A stretch of DNA of 64,000 nt from Monosporascus cannonballus (lineage: Eukaryota; Ascomycota; Sordariomycetes; Xylariales): the NCBI GenBank assembly GCA_004154925.1, contig QJNS01000029.1, positions 369,084 through 433,083 of the forward strand. Reading direction: 5' to 3'. Shown here piece after piece: positions 22,749-36,900 of this stretch. The first letter of the stretch is position 1, and the number at the start of each line of letters is the position of its first letter. The position numbers and the translations under genes were made by a program. The notes under the pieces were generated by a model. It was not told the origin of the DNA. It did no database searches and saw only the letters and a program-made list of their open reading frames with translations.

Positions 22749-24760
22749 CGGAATATTTCTAATTAATTTACAAACGTTTAAAAATATTAATTATTTAATA
22801 CATTCGTAAAATGAGAATTTTTTAAAAACAAAATTTCCTTTTTAAACTTAATTATAAATATTAAAAAAGTATAAATAAACTTTTAACAGATTACCGTACG
22901 TTAAAAATATAATCCTTTTTATTCGACGTATAATATTAAATCTTTCAAAATTTATTAATTTTTATACAAAGTTTATAACTTATTAAATAAGATTTACCGC
23001 TCATAATATTAATTTCCTAAAACACCTTTTATAAACACATTCTAATAAATTAATAAAATAATTAAAGTATTTTAAAAGTAATAGTTTTTCGTAATACGAC
23101 CTTTTGAATATTAAACTATTATTAAATATATTGCTTTAAAAACAAATATATTTATTCAAACGATGTTAGATATTTAATTATAATTCAATAAAAGAACTTA
23201 ATACTTAATTACTTTGTAAATTATAAAGGATTTCCGATAACGAAACCTAATAAAAAACGAAAAAAATTAAAATTATTTGCTATTACAAAACTTTTAAAAT
23301 GTTAATAATAATACTTAAAAATATTAAACAAAAATATTTAATTTTAATAGCTTATTAAGAATTAAAGGAAACAATCGTCGTATTTACGTAAAATCTTAAG
23401 AAAGAGTTCGTTCGGTAAATATATTAAATATATTAATTGGATTTGAAATTATAATGTTAATTAAAGAAAATTAATTTCGTTAATAAATCAAGCCGACGGC
23501 GAAATTATATATTTATACTGGTTAATTATAACGACGTAATAGTAATATCTAAAAAAGAATTCCGATTAATTCACGAATTATCAACGAACATTAATTATTT
23601 AATAATAATGATATTTTATATAACCGAACAATATGGCCAGATAAAACAATTTATTAAAACTGTTTACAACTTTTATCAAAATAATATAAAACTGTTATTA
23701 TATAATTACAAATTATTTTTCAAAAAAACGATATATTAATATTGTTTATATAACATACATACTGTGAAAAAGCCCAAATAACGGTTATTATGAAAGTTAT
23801 ATTAAAGAAATATATATGTTAGAATAATAATAAAACGCCGTTTTAATAACAAATAGTTAATGAAATCGAAAAATAAAAACATTAAAATTATTATGCTAAA
23901 ATAACAAGTTTTACGTTTAATAACAAAGGAATTACCTATAAATAAAATAATATTTATGCCGAAACTTTTTTAAAACTTTTATAACAAAATCGGAAAATTA
24001 TAAATTAAAAATTCAAATGATTACAGATTTATGATATTAATATAAAAAAGTATTAAAGTAAAAAAAGTTATTATAAAGATTTCAATAACGTTCTATTTTG
24101 TCGAAATATATTTGCTATTTTATTATAATAATTTTGGAATAGAATATATTAAAGATAGAAGAATTATTAAACTAATTAATTAAAGATCTCACAAAGAAAT
24201 TTAATGAATAAGATGAAATAGTTTATCGAAAAATACCTAATATATTAAAATACGTAAAGGTTCAAATATAAATTTTATTACAAAATACCTTTTTAATTTA
24301 GAAAATGATAAACGTATATATAATATTATTTTGGTTATAGTGAACCGCTGTACGAAAATAATGTAATTTCTTTACAATTAAAAAGTTAATTAGTTCGGAA
24401 TTAATTAATATATTTTATAAAAGAGTATAATACTAATTTGGTGTTTTATTAAAAATCGTTAATAATTAAAATCAGTTATTTATTAATTAAATTTAAATTG
24501 AACTTAAGCGGATACAAAGCCTGATATTAATTATATATAGCTTATTACGTTGAAACGAACATTTCGATTAAATATATAAATTAAATTTTAAAGCCATTTT
24601 TTAAAAGTATTAAAATACAAATGAAATAAATTAAACTCGTTTATTATATAAACCCGAATTAGTTTATAATAATTATAAAATAAATTCACAGGGTATTCAT
24701 TATTCGAAACCTTATATAATTATTATTTCCGTAAACTAAAATAAATATCAAAATATTTAA
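22749..24760 (+). pseudogene. Gyp-A pol, 3' part with integrase, RIP-inactivated
   Basis: The integrase core is recognisable at about 24290-24720. A line reading YNIILVIVNRCTKIM is the usual VVDRYTKM motif with its catalytic Asp changed to Asn by G-to-A. Later come a decayed FGVPSKIVSD-like line and LITLKRTF-type remains of the STAYHPQTDGQTER region. Reverse transcriptase and RNase H should lie before this, towards the pogo insertion, but I could not read them. Confidence 0.65.
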
Positions 24761-27139
24761 ATTTTAAAACTTAAAAAATACGTAAACGTTCTAAAACGTA
24801 GGGCAGAAATTTGCCGACATATAAGCAAATATTAGAAAGAGGCTATAATAGTTAAAAACGTTTTATAATTAAAAGTATTTATGGATAATACTTTTTTAAA
24901 AAAGGTTAAGGAGTAAAGTTATTTATGAAAAGTTTTAATTTTGAAAAAAATATTCAATAAATATTTATATATATTTAAATAAAAATGACTAAATAAAAAA
25001 ATCATAAAGGTATAAAATTAACATTCTTAGGGAATATTACGAATTATATAACATATTTTTTTATTACTTTAAAACTTTAATTTATCTTTAAAGAATTATT
25101 AATTATATATTAATTTTATTTTTAACATATAAAATGAAACACCTTATTCAAGAAAACGTTTAATATAAAATTAATTAAATAGAATAAATGTTTTCATTGA
25201 ATAAAACAGGTTTTACTGAATATAATACTTAAAAATTAAAAACAAGATTACTAAATCTACGTTAGAGTTTTATTAAATATGAAAATATTATAATATATTT
25301 ATACAAAATAACCAAAATCCCAAAAAAAAGATTAAATATTTCAACCGTATTAACGTATTATAAATTGATTAAAAACAGTTTAAATATTTAAAAAGGTAAT
25401 TAATTAAGTTGTATTTTATATAAGAAAAAATAATAATAATATTTTGATATATCGCCGCATATATAAAACAAATTTATTAACAATTGAAATAATAATTAAT
25501 TATTACTAATTAATAATAATATACAAAAACCGTAAAATCCCAATAGACGGTTAATTTGATATTAATAATATCAAATATAGTTACTAAAAATTATATTTAT
25601 TATTTTAAAGTTAAAGCTTTGCGTTTTATTAATAAATTATAAACGTATGTTCGATAATTAAAAGTCAAACGAATTAAGGTTTAGCGTACAAAAAGAATCA
25701 GTCGGCAAGTTTAACAGGCTACTTGACGAATTAAGAGAATAAATAAATAAACCTGTAACGGAAATTAAAAAATAGTATAAAACTAAAAACCATTTTAACT
25801 TTCGTTAACGCAGTAATAAGGCGGTACGTTTTTGGTTAACTTTTCGCGTACTTTACGCGTTATAATTACCGAAATTAACCGGGGGTATATTGTCGTTATG
25901 AAACGCCGTTTAAATAAATTTAATATAATAAAGAATTTCGAGATAAACCTATCTTAATCGAATAAAACATTTAAATTTTTTAAACCGATAATAAATGATT
26001 AAAAATAAATTTAAGTATTTAATATTATTACAGTAATGGTAAAAGCGATATAAAAAATATTATTATGTTGATACGATAAAAATATAATAATTATTCCGTA
26101 ACGGATTTCGTTTATGTTTATATGTAACTATTTATTTATTTCTTTGTTAAATGTAAAAAACGAAATATTAATAAAAAAATAAATTAATAGAAATAGGCTT
26201 GTAAAAAGTAAATAATTTGTTAACATATATTTAAAACGGAGAATTTCGAAACGGTATAAAAGTTATGTTTCCGCAGTCGTAACTATCAAATAGTCGGCAT
26301 TTTTAATTTTAAAAACCATATCATCCTTTTCGATATAAACCTTATAGAAATAAAAATAAATATCCTTAAGCAAAATTATATATTAACGGAATTACGTTAA
26401 TTCGTCGGTGTTAAGTTTAGTTTAAAATATTAATTTTTATTTATTTATATACTTTTACTGTAGTAAACGAAGATTATTTAAGCTATATTATAAAAAACGT
26501 TCGGAAGTTGTTCGGCGGTTATTAAACAATTACGCAAAAAGATATGAAAATATACTCGAGAACACTTCTTTTCATTTTAAACATAATAAATATAAGATTC
26601 GGCACTAGTTTTTAACAGGTCGGCAACGTAAACAATATTAAGATCTAGATGGAACAAATCGATATAATATTAGCAAAATTAACAGAAAGGCGATAAATTA
26701 TTATTAACTTTTCAAATATAATCAAAAATATTTAGAACCTAAAAAAACTAATATTTATTAAAAATATTATCGTAAATACGGCAATAACGAACAACTAAAA
26801 GCCGAAACAATGCACAGAAAAGAAGAAAGAAATAAAGAAGGAATTACCAATCGCTCGGCAAATAACAGCAAACGTAAATAAAGGTTACAAATAAAATATT
26901 TACAAAAATAATTTAAAAGAAATTTGATATAAAATTTAATAATATTTCAATCGGAAAACGTTCGTTAACCGGCCTTATATTAACGGCGGCCGAGATAATA
27001 CAGGTATAAACTTATTAAATATTAACGGGATATTCGTATTTTGTAGTAATATTATATAATTTAACGCTATACTAATTATAACGCCATATATCGCTAATAA
27101 TATCTATTAGAACACCAGTAGCTAAAAAATGGAAAAAAA
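24761..27139 (+). other. Gyp-A 3' interior, unidentified, with polypurine tract
   Basis: About 2.4 kb between integrase and the 3' LTR, longer than a chromodomain tail needs. A Lys-rich open stretch (AETMHRKEERNKEG) lies near 26810-26850. Nothing was recognised. The final bases before 27140 form the polypurine tract. Confidence 0.45.
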
Positions 27140-27302
27140 TATAAGAACATAAAAAAATATAAAAGGTACGGCTAAATATCGACGACTAATCGCCAACCCA
27201 CCTATTTGAGATAATTACAAATCTTATATTCGAGCGAATATATATACAACTCAGATAAAAATCTCTTAATACATTTACTTTTCAAAATAATTTATAATTA
27301 TT
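27140..27302 (+). repeat. 3' LTR of Gyp-A, first part
   Basis: Begins TATAAGAACATAAAAAAATA, equivalent to TGTAAGAA at 18062 with no length difference over 32 bp. It stops at Gyp-B. Joining 27297 to 54576 restores the sequence of the 5' LTR exactly across the junction, apart from one RIP-type base. Confidence 0.9.
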
Positions 27303-27586
27303 TGTTATAACTTAATGGTCTTGGCTTGTTCACAGGCGGTCGGAACTACAAAAAGGGCTAGCTCCGACCTAAGCTAAGACGTTACGTAACTTGCTCGAAG
27401 GTTTTAAGTTGCTAAGCACTTTAAGCCCTTTAAGCCAGTAAGAGTACTTAAAAGGCTTAACGAGCTTAAGGGTTTAAGCCGTTTAAACATTTTAAGTCAA
27501 GATAAAAATATATACGTTAGTTATTTTTATTAATATAAATTTGTACGATTTAAGTTTAATTATTAAATAAATCATTTAACTGTTAT
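27303..27586 (+). repeat. 5' LTR of Gyp-B, internally deleted
   Basis: Starts TGTTATAACTTAATGGTC and ends AACTGTTATA. The R/U5 part that includes CGTATTACGTTTCGTAAT in other copies is missing. Confidence 0.85.
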
Positions 27587-27702
27587 AAGTTATAAGCTTT
27601 TATTTAATAATATTATTTAATATTATTATTAAATTTTAAATAATACTTTTTAATTAAAATATCGATTAGTATTTAAGTACTTTTTATTACCGCGTAATTT
27701 TA

Positions 27703-28098
27703 TGTAACGGCTAAGGAGTTTAACTAATTATTAAACCTGAGTCGTACGAGTTTCTATTGTCAGAAGTATCGTAAAAGTCTAAGTGATAAATATAATAACG
27801 TATTACGTTTCGTAATACCAAGGGCGTTTTGAGTAACGATATGTTATTATAAACTAAAATTATTAAAATTATAGAAATAATAAATATATATATTTTCGTT
27901 TTGGCTTAAGGTGCTTAAGCGGCTTAAACCTTTAAGCCCTTTAAGCTCTTTAAGTCCTCCGACTAGCTTAAAGAGCTTAAGCTACTTAGCACCTCAAAAC
28001 TTTTAAGCTAGTTATGTAATATCTTAATTTAGATCGGATTTAGATTTTCTTATGGCCCCGACCGTTTATAATAAAGCTAAGACTGTTAGGTTATAATA
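27703..28098 (-). repeat. 3' LTR of Gyp-C
   Basis: On the plus strand it starts TGTAACGGCTAAGGAG and ends GGTTATAATA. It contains clustered TTTAAGCCCTTTAAGC-type repeats at about 27900-28010. Confidence 0.9.
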
Positions 28099-28289
28099 CG
28101 ATCTCCCCTTTTCTAGAATTTTTATTCTTAAAGATCAAATTATCCGTTTATTAACCTTAGTAAATAATTTTTTCTTTTTTATATTTATTATATTCGATCG
28201 TATTAAAACATCTTGTTTTCGTAAACGTATTAATATTTTTATTTTTTCGGAACTTATTAATCGTTTTAGTTTTAAAATGCCCTTTTCTT

Positions 28290-28660
28290 CCTACTATAAG
28301 AAAAGAAAAACGCGAAATATAAGGTTACTTAGTGGTCCTTAAAATATACCCGATATATTTACCAGAGCGGTCTCTATAATATTTTCGGTTCTTCCGAGAT
28401 TAAGCACCAAACACTGTTAGACAAAAAAGGTTATTTAAAATGCAAAAAAAAGAAAAAAAAACATCGTAAAATGTTACGGGCCGCAACCAACAAATTGAAC
28501 CGTTTACAAAATGAAAACAATTACTTCGTTATCGGGATATCGAGATATTTCGTCGTAATATTAAAGATGCGGAAGCGATAAAGAAATTTGAACGTTTCGA
28601 AAAGGAACAGAAATAGCTGGAGGCTGTCGTTATAACTACCATGTTAATATAAGCCGCATT
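28290..28660 (+). pseudogene. Possible antisense ORF remnant, shared 3' segment of Gyp-C/D
   Basis: On the strand opposite to gag-pol, between polypurine tract and chromodomain, a frame gives KCKKKKKKHRKMLRAATNKL (about 28438-28500) after a region with decayed paired cysteines. It matches in layout the antisense frame of Gyp-E. Confidence 0.4.
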
Positions 28661-28849
28661 TCCGGCCGGCTGGTCTGAGATCGATATTATTAATTAATCG
28701 ACCGTTAACTGGAACGCGCCCGTTATCGCTGGTGAAAATTCTTTAGCAGGCACTAGGCGCTAATATGGTTTTTGGCGGGTTTCCAGGTATTTTGGAGTTC
28801 GAGTGCTTTTTTTATTTAATTAGATATTCGGTAAGTCCGCTTTATTTTC

Positions 28850-31800
28850 GTATTTCGAGAATTTTCTTTTATTTCGTACGTTTGTTCGTTTTTTATTTTC
28901 ATATCGTTTTATACCGTATGTATTTTGATTATAGTTGTTGTTAATTTAAATAAGGATATATGAAAAATTAGATAAAATTTGATTTTTATTAGAAATTTTG
29001 ATTGGTAATTATTTTTTAAGATTCTCTTAATAATTTTATTTAAACCGATAAATTTAAAATCGAGTGTTTTGTGAAGTTATTTTATTTAAATATTTTTTGT
29101 AACAAGGAAAATTATTTTTTTGAATGTTAATCTTTTTAACTTTTTCTAGGTATAATATTTACATATTTGATTACGTGTAAATTCCAGTTCTATTTTTATT
29201 TTTTGAAATAATTATCGTAATTGTTTTGATGTAAAGATTATTTTAATATTAATTCGACCGTTATTACATATTTTTCTATCAATTTCTGGCGTAAAACCAA
29301 AGTTTACGTTAGCTGATATTATTTTGATATTTTCGTAATAATTAATATTATAAGTTAATTATATAATTAATAGTTTTTAATACAATTTTTTATTTGTAAT
29401 TCATATAATATATTAAATAAGGTTTTAAGATTTAATTTATTTAATTTTTTTATTTATATATTCAATACATTAAATAAGTTATAATTTAGGCCGATTTATA
29501 TTATTAGGCTTTGCTAAAATTTAAATTCAAATATCCATTTTTTGTCCGAAATAATTTTTATTAGTAATCCGTATACGTTAAAAATATGTTTAAAGAAGAT
29601 TTATGCTATTTGTTCGGCATATATTTTCTAATAATATAGTAAGAAATAGGAAAATTCCGTAAATCGATTAATAATTACAAAAACGCTGTCGTAATATATT
29701 CCTGCAACTGGATTTTCTGATATAAAAAGTTTAATTATAAAATCGAATATAACTAAATACCATAATCGTTTTGTAATTAATAATAACTATAATTTTTCGT
29801 ATGGCTTATATCGTCGAGTTTTTACTTTGACGCAAATATCGTATTGTCGTATGATTTTCTATATCGTTAATTTTATTTGAAGCAAAGAATATATACGTTA
29901 AAACCGTTTTAAGATTTTATAAATTTCTGGATATCCGTATAAATAATCTTTATGTATTTTTCGTATTAAATCTTTTTAATATTCCTTTAGTATTTATATC
30001 TTATTTATTCTTTAGTTTTTTTAAAAAAAATCGTTATTATATTATTAGATTTTCTAGTATGTATTAAAAGGTACTACCCAAATTGTCGTAATCAGATACG
30101 GGCGTAAATATTCTTTTATAATAATATCGAAAATTATATAGCTAATTTTGACTAATTTCTTTTTGAAATTTAGTTATTTACTTAAGGCATTTATTTTATT
30201 ATTCTTTAAACTGTTTTTATAGATAATAACGAAATCGAAGTTCGCCAATTTTTCAACATATTTTAATTATCGCTCTATAAATTCCCTAGTCGTAATAAAT
30301 CGGGTAAAGTTTTAATAATCCGTATAAACCTTAATTTAATATAAGTTTTCTTTTAAGAAATATCTAAATTTTCGAAACGCAATAATAATGGCCATAAATT
30401 CCTTATCTAGTATATCGTAATTAAACTTTGTTTTTTTTAATTTATACGAAAAAAGTATAATAAGGTACAATTTGATTTAATTCTTTCGGTATCCGATTAT
30501 TATATTTAACACATAATCCGAAATATCGGTTTTTAATTTAATAAGGCGGTTTGGATCGTATATAATTAATATTAGTTCGCTAATAATCGTATTCTTAATA
30601 TCTTAAAACGCTTTTCCGTATTTAGTATTTATTTAAATTCTTTTTTTTGTAAAGTTTGTTAAAAATATAATTATTTTATTAAAATTTCGAATAAACCTCT
30701 TATAATAATTGGTAAATTTAAGAAATATTTGTACCTTTTCGATTATTATTAACGTTTGCAATTTTTTAACTGCAATAATCTTTTTAAAATTTATCTTACT
30801 ATATTCTGAAATAATAATATATCTTAGATATTCCATTCCCTGTTTATGGAATGAATTTTTTTCTATATTAATAAATAATCTTACGTTTTGTAAAACTTAA
30901 AAACCTTATAGACGTATTTTATGTATATTTATTTTTATTTTTAAAAAAATAAAAATGTTATCGAAATAGCATACAACGAAAATATCGAGGTATTTTCGTA
31001 ATACATAATTAACTATCCGTTAAAAAGTTATTAATATGTTTGTAAATCCTATTAACGTAACTAAATATTTAAATAATCCGTATTTCATTTTAAAAATTAT
31101 TTTTTATTCGTATCTTTTTTGGATTTTAATGAAGTTATATTTATTTTTAAGATCGAATATTACCAATTATTTGGTTCCGTAAAATCGATATTTTTTCCGT
31201 AATTAAAGGTAATAACGTTCGATTTTTAATAATAATATCGTTTAATTAACGATAATCAATTATAAATCGTAATTTTCTATTTTTTAGATATAAAAAATAT
31301 ATGATAACCTGCTAGTAATTTCGAAAATTCAATCTATTTTTTATAACCGATTTTCTAGATATTTTTTGAAAGTTCGTAATTTGTTTTTACTAAGGTTGTA
31401 AATAGGGTAAAATTTCGTCGAAAATCCTTCTTTAAGGATTATTTTATAATTTTATTCGTTATGTTCTGGTAATTTCGTATCGAGTTTTTTCCTGAAAAGC
31501 TGCTTATATATGTAATATTATGGTGGTATATTAATTAGATTTTCTAACCTTTAAGGCTGTTGTTTTTATTTTAGATCGTTATTTAATTACTTTAATTTCG
31601 TTTTGATAATAATAGCGATACGTCGTATTCTTTTTTGATACTTATTTTTTTTCTTATATTTTATCCCTTTCAGTAGTAAGGTTTTTGTTATGTCCTTATG
31701 TTTATATTCGTCCTTATTATCGATCGAATATTAAGATCTTAATTTCTTTTTTTTTCGCTTATTAACAGGGAATAAAACGAATTTTACTTAGCTAGTTCCT

Positions 31801-33178
31801 TCGTTAATTAAAACTCCGTATTAACGTATTTATAATAATCTTAAGATTATATCGCAGTTCCTAAATAAAACGATATCGAAATTAATTATTTCGTATTATC
31901 GTTGAACAAAAATCTCGAAGTAATTAATTTTGCGCATGATTTTTCCGTTATCGTAAGCAAATTCCTAACTTTCGATATTCGTCGCTATATAAGGTTTTAA
32001 TTTATATTTCTATTATAATCTAAACTTATTAACCATATTTAGTATAAAATAATTTCCGCCTAAAGCTCCGTAATTTACTATTACAGTATACCAATAAATT
32101 CCGATTCGTATATTTAAAGTAATAAAATTATTAATAATTTTTATTATCGCGTGTAAAACCTTTTTTAAAAATTCCCTTTAATTTCTCCAAGTTTCGTTAT
32201 TTTGCAATTTTCTTATAAGTAATTTTTTTCTTTTAATTTTTGTTCGAATTTATCGAGTTTTATTTGTGCTTTTTCGTTTAGCGCATTAAGCTGATATATT
32301 TTTTTGTTATTCCTAGCGTATTCTTTTTTCGAATTTTATTAATTATTTTTGATTTTGTTTCAGTTTTGTTTCTTATAGTATATATTACTTTGTTATATTT
32401 ACGACTATATTTTATTATGCGTTATTTTAATTGTCGTTTTAGAGATTTCTTATAAATTAACGTATTTTTTCCTTAATAGTTTTTTTTATAAAAGCTTATA
32501 ATAAATACCAATTAAAAATAAAGATCCGTACTAATTTCTTAATCATATTCTTTTTATTATACGTTAAATTAAGTCCTTTTTCGTTTAATAATTATATTAT
32601 TAGAAATAACAAAAGGGGTTTTCGTGCAAGTATTAATTTTGGATTAATATTTTGTTTCGGCCAATTATTAAATATTTTTTGAAGCTATGGATCGAACTTA
32701 TTAATATTATTATTTATCGTTTTTGTTATTTCCGGTACGGTTTGAAAAATCGAATTTTTTTATAATATATACGGGTAATCCGTTTGTAAATGTATTATTT
32801 TCTTTTTTTATAACCGGGATATTCTCGTCGTTAACAATATATGGCATACATTTTGCCGTATCGATTAAGGGTTTCGGAATAAATTTCTTCTGTCCAATTC
32901 TGGTATTTACGTAATTATCTTTATAATGTTTTTTTATTATATTCGTAATATTTATTAAGCTAGTTTTCTGGCATTTTGTATTTTTTATTAGATTTTTCGC
33001 TATAGGGAACCTGGTATGTATTTAGGTTGAATTATGTTAATGGATTTGTTTCTGTTTTTTTTTTTTTTTGAGTTTTTTAGGATTATTTTTTAACTATAGG
33101 TTTTTAGTTATTTTAACGGGGCTTTTTAGGTGTTTTGTACTATGATACCTTATGTTCCATTTTGTTGCAATTATAACA
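28850..33178 (-). pseudogene. Gyp-D pol and gag 3' half, RIP-inactivated
   Basis: The clearest piece is 30633-30836, still open for 67 codons, with FLKFTNYYKRFIRNF, the reverse transcriptase to RNase H connection. The catalytic reverse transcriptase core lies at about 30950-31300 and integrase at about 29500-30100. Protease lies around 31800-32150, all placed by alignment with Gyp-F. At 33142-33178 the gag zinc knuckle (YNCNKMEHK on the minus strand) is cut by Gyp-E. Confidence 0.75.
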
Positions 33179-33614
33179 TGTTACAGGAATAGGGGTTCCT
33201 GCCTTGAGGAGACCAACCTTTAAGGCCTAACGCGGACCTGTCACGGCTAAACTCCGGACAGAAAAGTTTGGCTCTTAAGGTAATCTAGTTGATCTAAATG
33301 ATTTAAGTAATTTGGACCAGATTATATAGATTATATAGATTATATAGATCTACGATATACTTATTTTAGGAATTGGGATATATAATAAATCGGTTTTTTA
33401 TGTAAATAACATTTACTTAATTTCGTTTTTTAATTATTAATTTAAGCCTTTAATTAAAAGTAATTGTACCATTTTTTAATTAAAGGAAAAATATTTAAAT
33501 TTTTTTAACGAATAAATTACTGAATTATTTTTCGCCTTATTATTACTTACAAATTAAAACCTTATTTCGGATATTATTTATATTTCCAGATAAATATATA
33601 ATAAATTCGTTATA
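33179..33614 (+). repeat. 5' LTR of Gyp-E
   Basis: Starts TGTTACAGGAATAGGGG. A run of ATTATATAG units lies at about 33332-33352. Its first 150 bp are nearly unmutated and the rest strongly AT-shifted, the reverse of the 3' LTR. Confidence 0.95.
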
Positions 33615-33949
33615 TTTTAATAACTTTTAATTAATAGTTAACGAATAATTTAAGGCCTAATTAAATATAAGCTTTTTTGAATTTAATAAAGATAATATTA
33701 TAAGACGACGTTTAGAAAATAAATAGCATACCCGATTTTTATTATTAACTAGTAAAGAACTAATAATAAAATTAAACGATTTATTACTTATTAAAAAAGT
33801 TTTCCAGTTAATAAATAATATGGCATTACTTATTATTTGATCCTAAGAAGGATTTTCCTTTTAATTTTAATAATAACTTTCTTTAATTCCTTAAAAAATT
33901 ATTAAGGTTTAGGATTTGGAGCCAGAAAAAAAACAGCTAGCTAAAGGCC

Positions 33950-36900
33950 AAAGGAGCCAAAAAGGCAAAGAAAAAGAACTTATTACGGAAGAAAAATTGG
34001 ATTTTTTAGCCTAAAAGGTTTAGAACTTGGAAAAAGAAAACGTTCGACTTATTAAGAAATTAGTTTTTCCTTAATTTGGCTCCCTTAGGGGACGAAGTTA
34101 AGGAATTGGTTATTAATCGCTTCTGATTAATACGAGGTATCCAGAAAAAAGAATTTCGGCCTTATTATTATTCGATACGGGACAAATATAGGAAAAAATT
34201 TCGACTTTGCCTTTGTTTAGAGTTAACCGGGTACGGGAAAAAACGGTTTTACCGCCTAATTACTATGGAATACCAGATATTAAGGGTTATAAGCCAATTT
34301 CCCTTAAACCTTATAACGGATTAAAGGACCCTAATAAATTTTTGGTTCAGGTTAAGTTTTACCTTAAATTTTATAAGAATTTTTTAACGGAAAATTATTA
34401 AAAAATGATAATTATTTTTTAGTTATTAATCGGACGAATTTACGATTAATTCAAGTTTATTTTAACGGATTATTTTAAAAAATATCCAAAAAAATCCTTA
34501 AACCTTATTAATTATATTTTTAGCAAGTACGAAAATTTTGAAAAAAAAATAAAAACCTTATTTAAAAATCCAAATAAAAAACAAAATATTATTAAGTAAT
34601 TCCATTTACTTTACTAAATTAAGTTAGCCGTTAAATATATAACTAAGTTCAACCGCTTAACTATTATTTCGAATTTATTAAAAAATGCATTATTTTACTT
34701 TTATTATACCGGCTTAAAGTTTTTAATTAAAAACGAAATATATAAAGTACCTAAAATTGGATTTTTCGCAAAATATACGGATAAGGTTATTATTGCTAAC
34801 CGATACACTTTTAATCGGTACTTCGAAAAAAAAAAATTAATAAGTAAAATAATAATAAAAGCTTTAATAGCCGAATTAAGAAAAATAAAGGTAAGCCTTA
34901 AAAAAAAACGAATTCCGTTTCGAAAAAGCCTAAGAAAAATAAGTCCAAAATAAAGTATTTTAATTATGGTAAAAAAGGATATTTTAAAAGCAAATATTAT
35001 TTTTTTACCAAGAAAAACTCCAAAAAAAAAAGAATTCCTTAACCCTAAAAAAAAGTCAGAATAATTAAACAAAAAACCGATAATAAGGTAAAAAAAAAAA
35101 AAAAAAGTTGTTGGGGTTGGTTTTAATAAATCCTTAAACCAAAAAAAAACTGACAAAAAATAAAAAAAAAACCCCTAATAATGTAAAAAAAAAAAAAAAA
35201 AAAGTTAGTTCGATTTCCTTTTAACTAGAATTTATTATTGCCATAATTATTCAGATCCAAAACGATATCCTAAAATACGAAAATTATTTAATCTGCCAGG
35301 ATTTTAAGGTTAAAACCTATAAATATTACCCAGGATAAACGGTTTCCAGGATAGCCATAAAGTTAAGATATTTCTGTTATTTCGATATATAAAAGTATAA
35401 AATATACGATATAAACGGTTAATTTCGACCAGATATTAATAATTACGGATAATTATCTTTGGAATTTTATAAGTTCCCAAAATATATTATTTACCGGAAA
35501 ATATTATCGGTAAACCTTTATAACTTATTATATTTTACCGCTTATTATTAAAATAATTATTTCGTTTATTTTAAAATTAAGGAAAATAATAATTTTTGGC
35601 CTGGATAGGACAAAGAAATACTTATTGAACTTAATAATAAATGTAAATATATAAAAATCTCCCGATAACCAAAATACCCCAAATCTTATTATTTATATCC
35701 TAATTCAGAACGGAATTAAAAGGTTATATTATAAGGATATTTATATTACGCCTTAATACTTTGCATTTAATACGAGCTCCTAAATATGGGAATATCTTTT
35801 TCGGAAGTATATCTCTCCGACTTTATAACTTAGGAAATGTTAAATTAAGGATCGAACCAAAGAAAAACAGTTATTTTCGGATACCGGTTAGGCAAAAAGA
35901 AATAGTATAAATATATGGACAATTATTGTATCAAGTACGTAATTAAAAAGGCGCAAAAATAAAAACGCCTTTTCGTAAACAGATTATATTATTTAAAAAA
36001 TAATAAAAGCTTTTAAAAATAAGGCATCAAAAAGCCCTAACTTACAAAACCTTATATAAAGTAACAAAAGGATTACGTAGCTAAATAAAGATTTTTTTTT
36101 GATATAAAGGCAAAACGTTTAAAGCCATAATCGACTTAAAAGCCGAAAGTAATTTTATTTTTTTTTATAATGGCAGAAAAACATTAAATTCCTTAGAAAT
36201 ATAAATTAAAGTTTTATAAATTACGTACGGTAAACGGAAATTTATCCATATACGATAACGGACGAATTTTTCAAGAAATTAAAGAATTCCTAATAAGAAT
36301 TTAAGGATACCGAAAACGAATTTCGCTAGATATTGTTAATATTTTTAAGTACGATATTATTTTGGGAATATCGTAACTTAAATTTAATAATTTATATATT
36401 AATTAAAAATATTAAATATTTTTATAAGAAAATAAATTACCCAAAAAAAACGATTAAGAAATTTGTTATATCGTTAAGGAAGTCCAAATTATAAATCAAG
36501 TTTTTATAATATTACCTAAGTATTAATAATTTAAGAAATTATTTAAGAATAAAGAAAATTACGAATTATTATTATACGGTTAATAGGATTATAAAATACT
36601 TATTAAAAAAGGATATTATTTTAAATTTTACAAAATTTACTACATAAATCTTAATAAATTAAAGGCTTTATGGAAAAGCATTTAACTTAACTTAAAAAAA
36701 AATATATTTAACCTTTTGATTTTCCTATTAAATATCCCATTCTTATGGTACTAAAAACCAAAGACGGAAAACAAAAAATTAACGAAAACGGAGATTTGGT
36801 TTTCAGAAAGGTAATCGATTACCGATAGCTAAATAATATTACGATTAAGAATAAATATTTATTAACTTTTATAAATACGTTAAAAAAAAACGTTAACAAA

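Noticed and set aside
27311..27420. tRNA or other structured RNA gene in the LTR hairpins
   Set aside because: No cloverleaf, T-loop or A/B box could be read; the symmetry comes from LTR repeats.
27303..28098. An inverted-repeat DNA transposon formed by two opposite GTTATAAC...-ended sequences
   Set aside because: These are the 5' LTR of Gyp-B (plus) and the 3' LTR of Gyp-C (minus), each with its own target duplication.
34704..35156. 150-codon minus-strand ORF
   Set aside because: Antisense shadow of the Gyp-E gag region; its Phe/Leu-rich composition comes from AT-rich RIP sequence.
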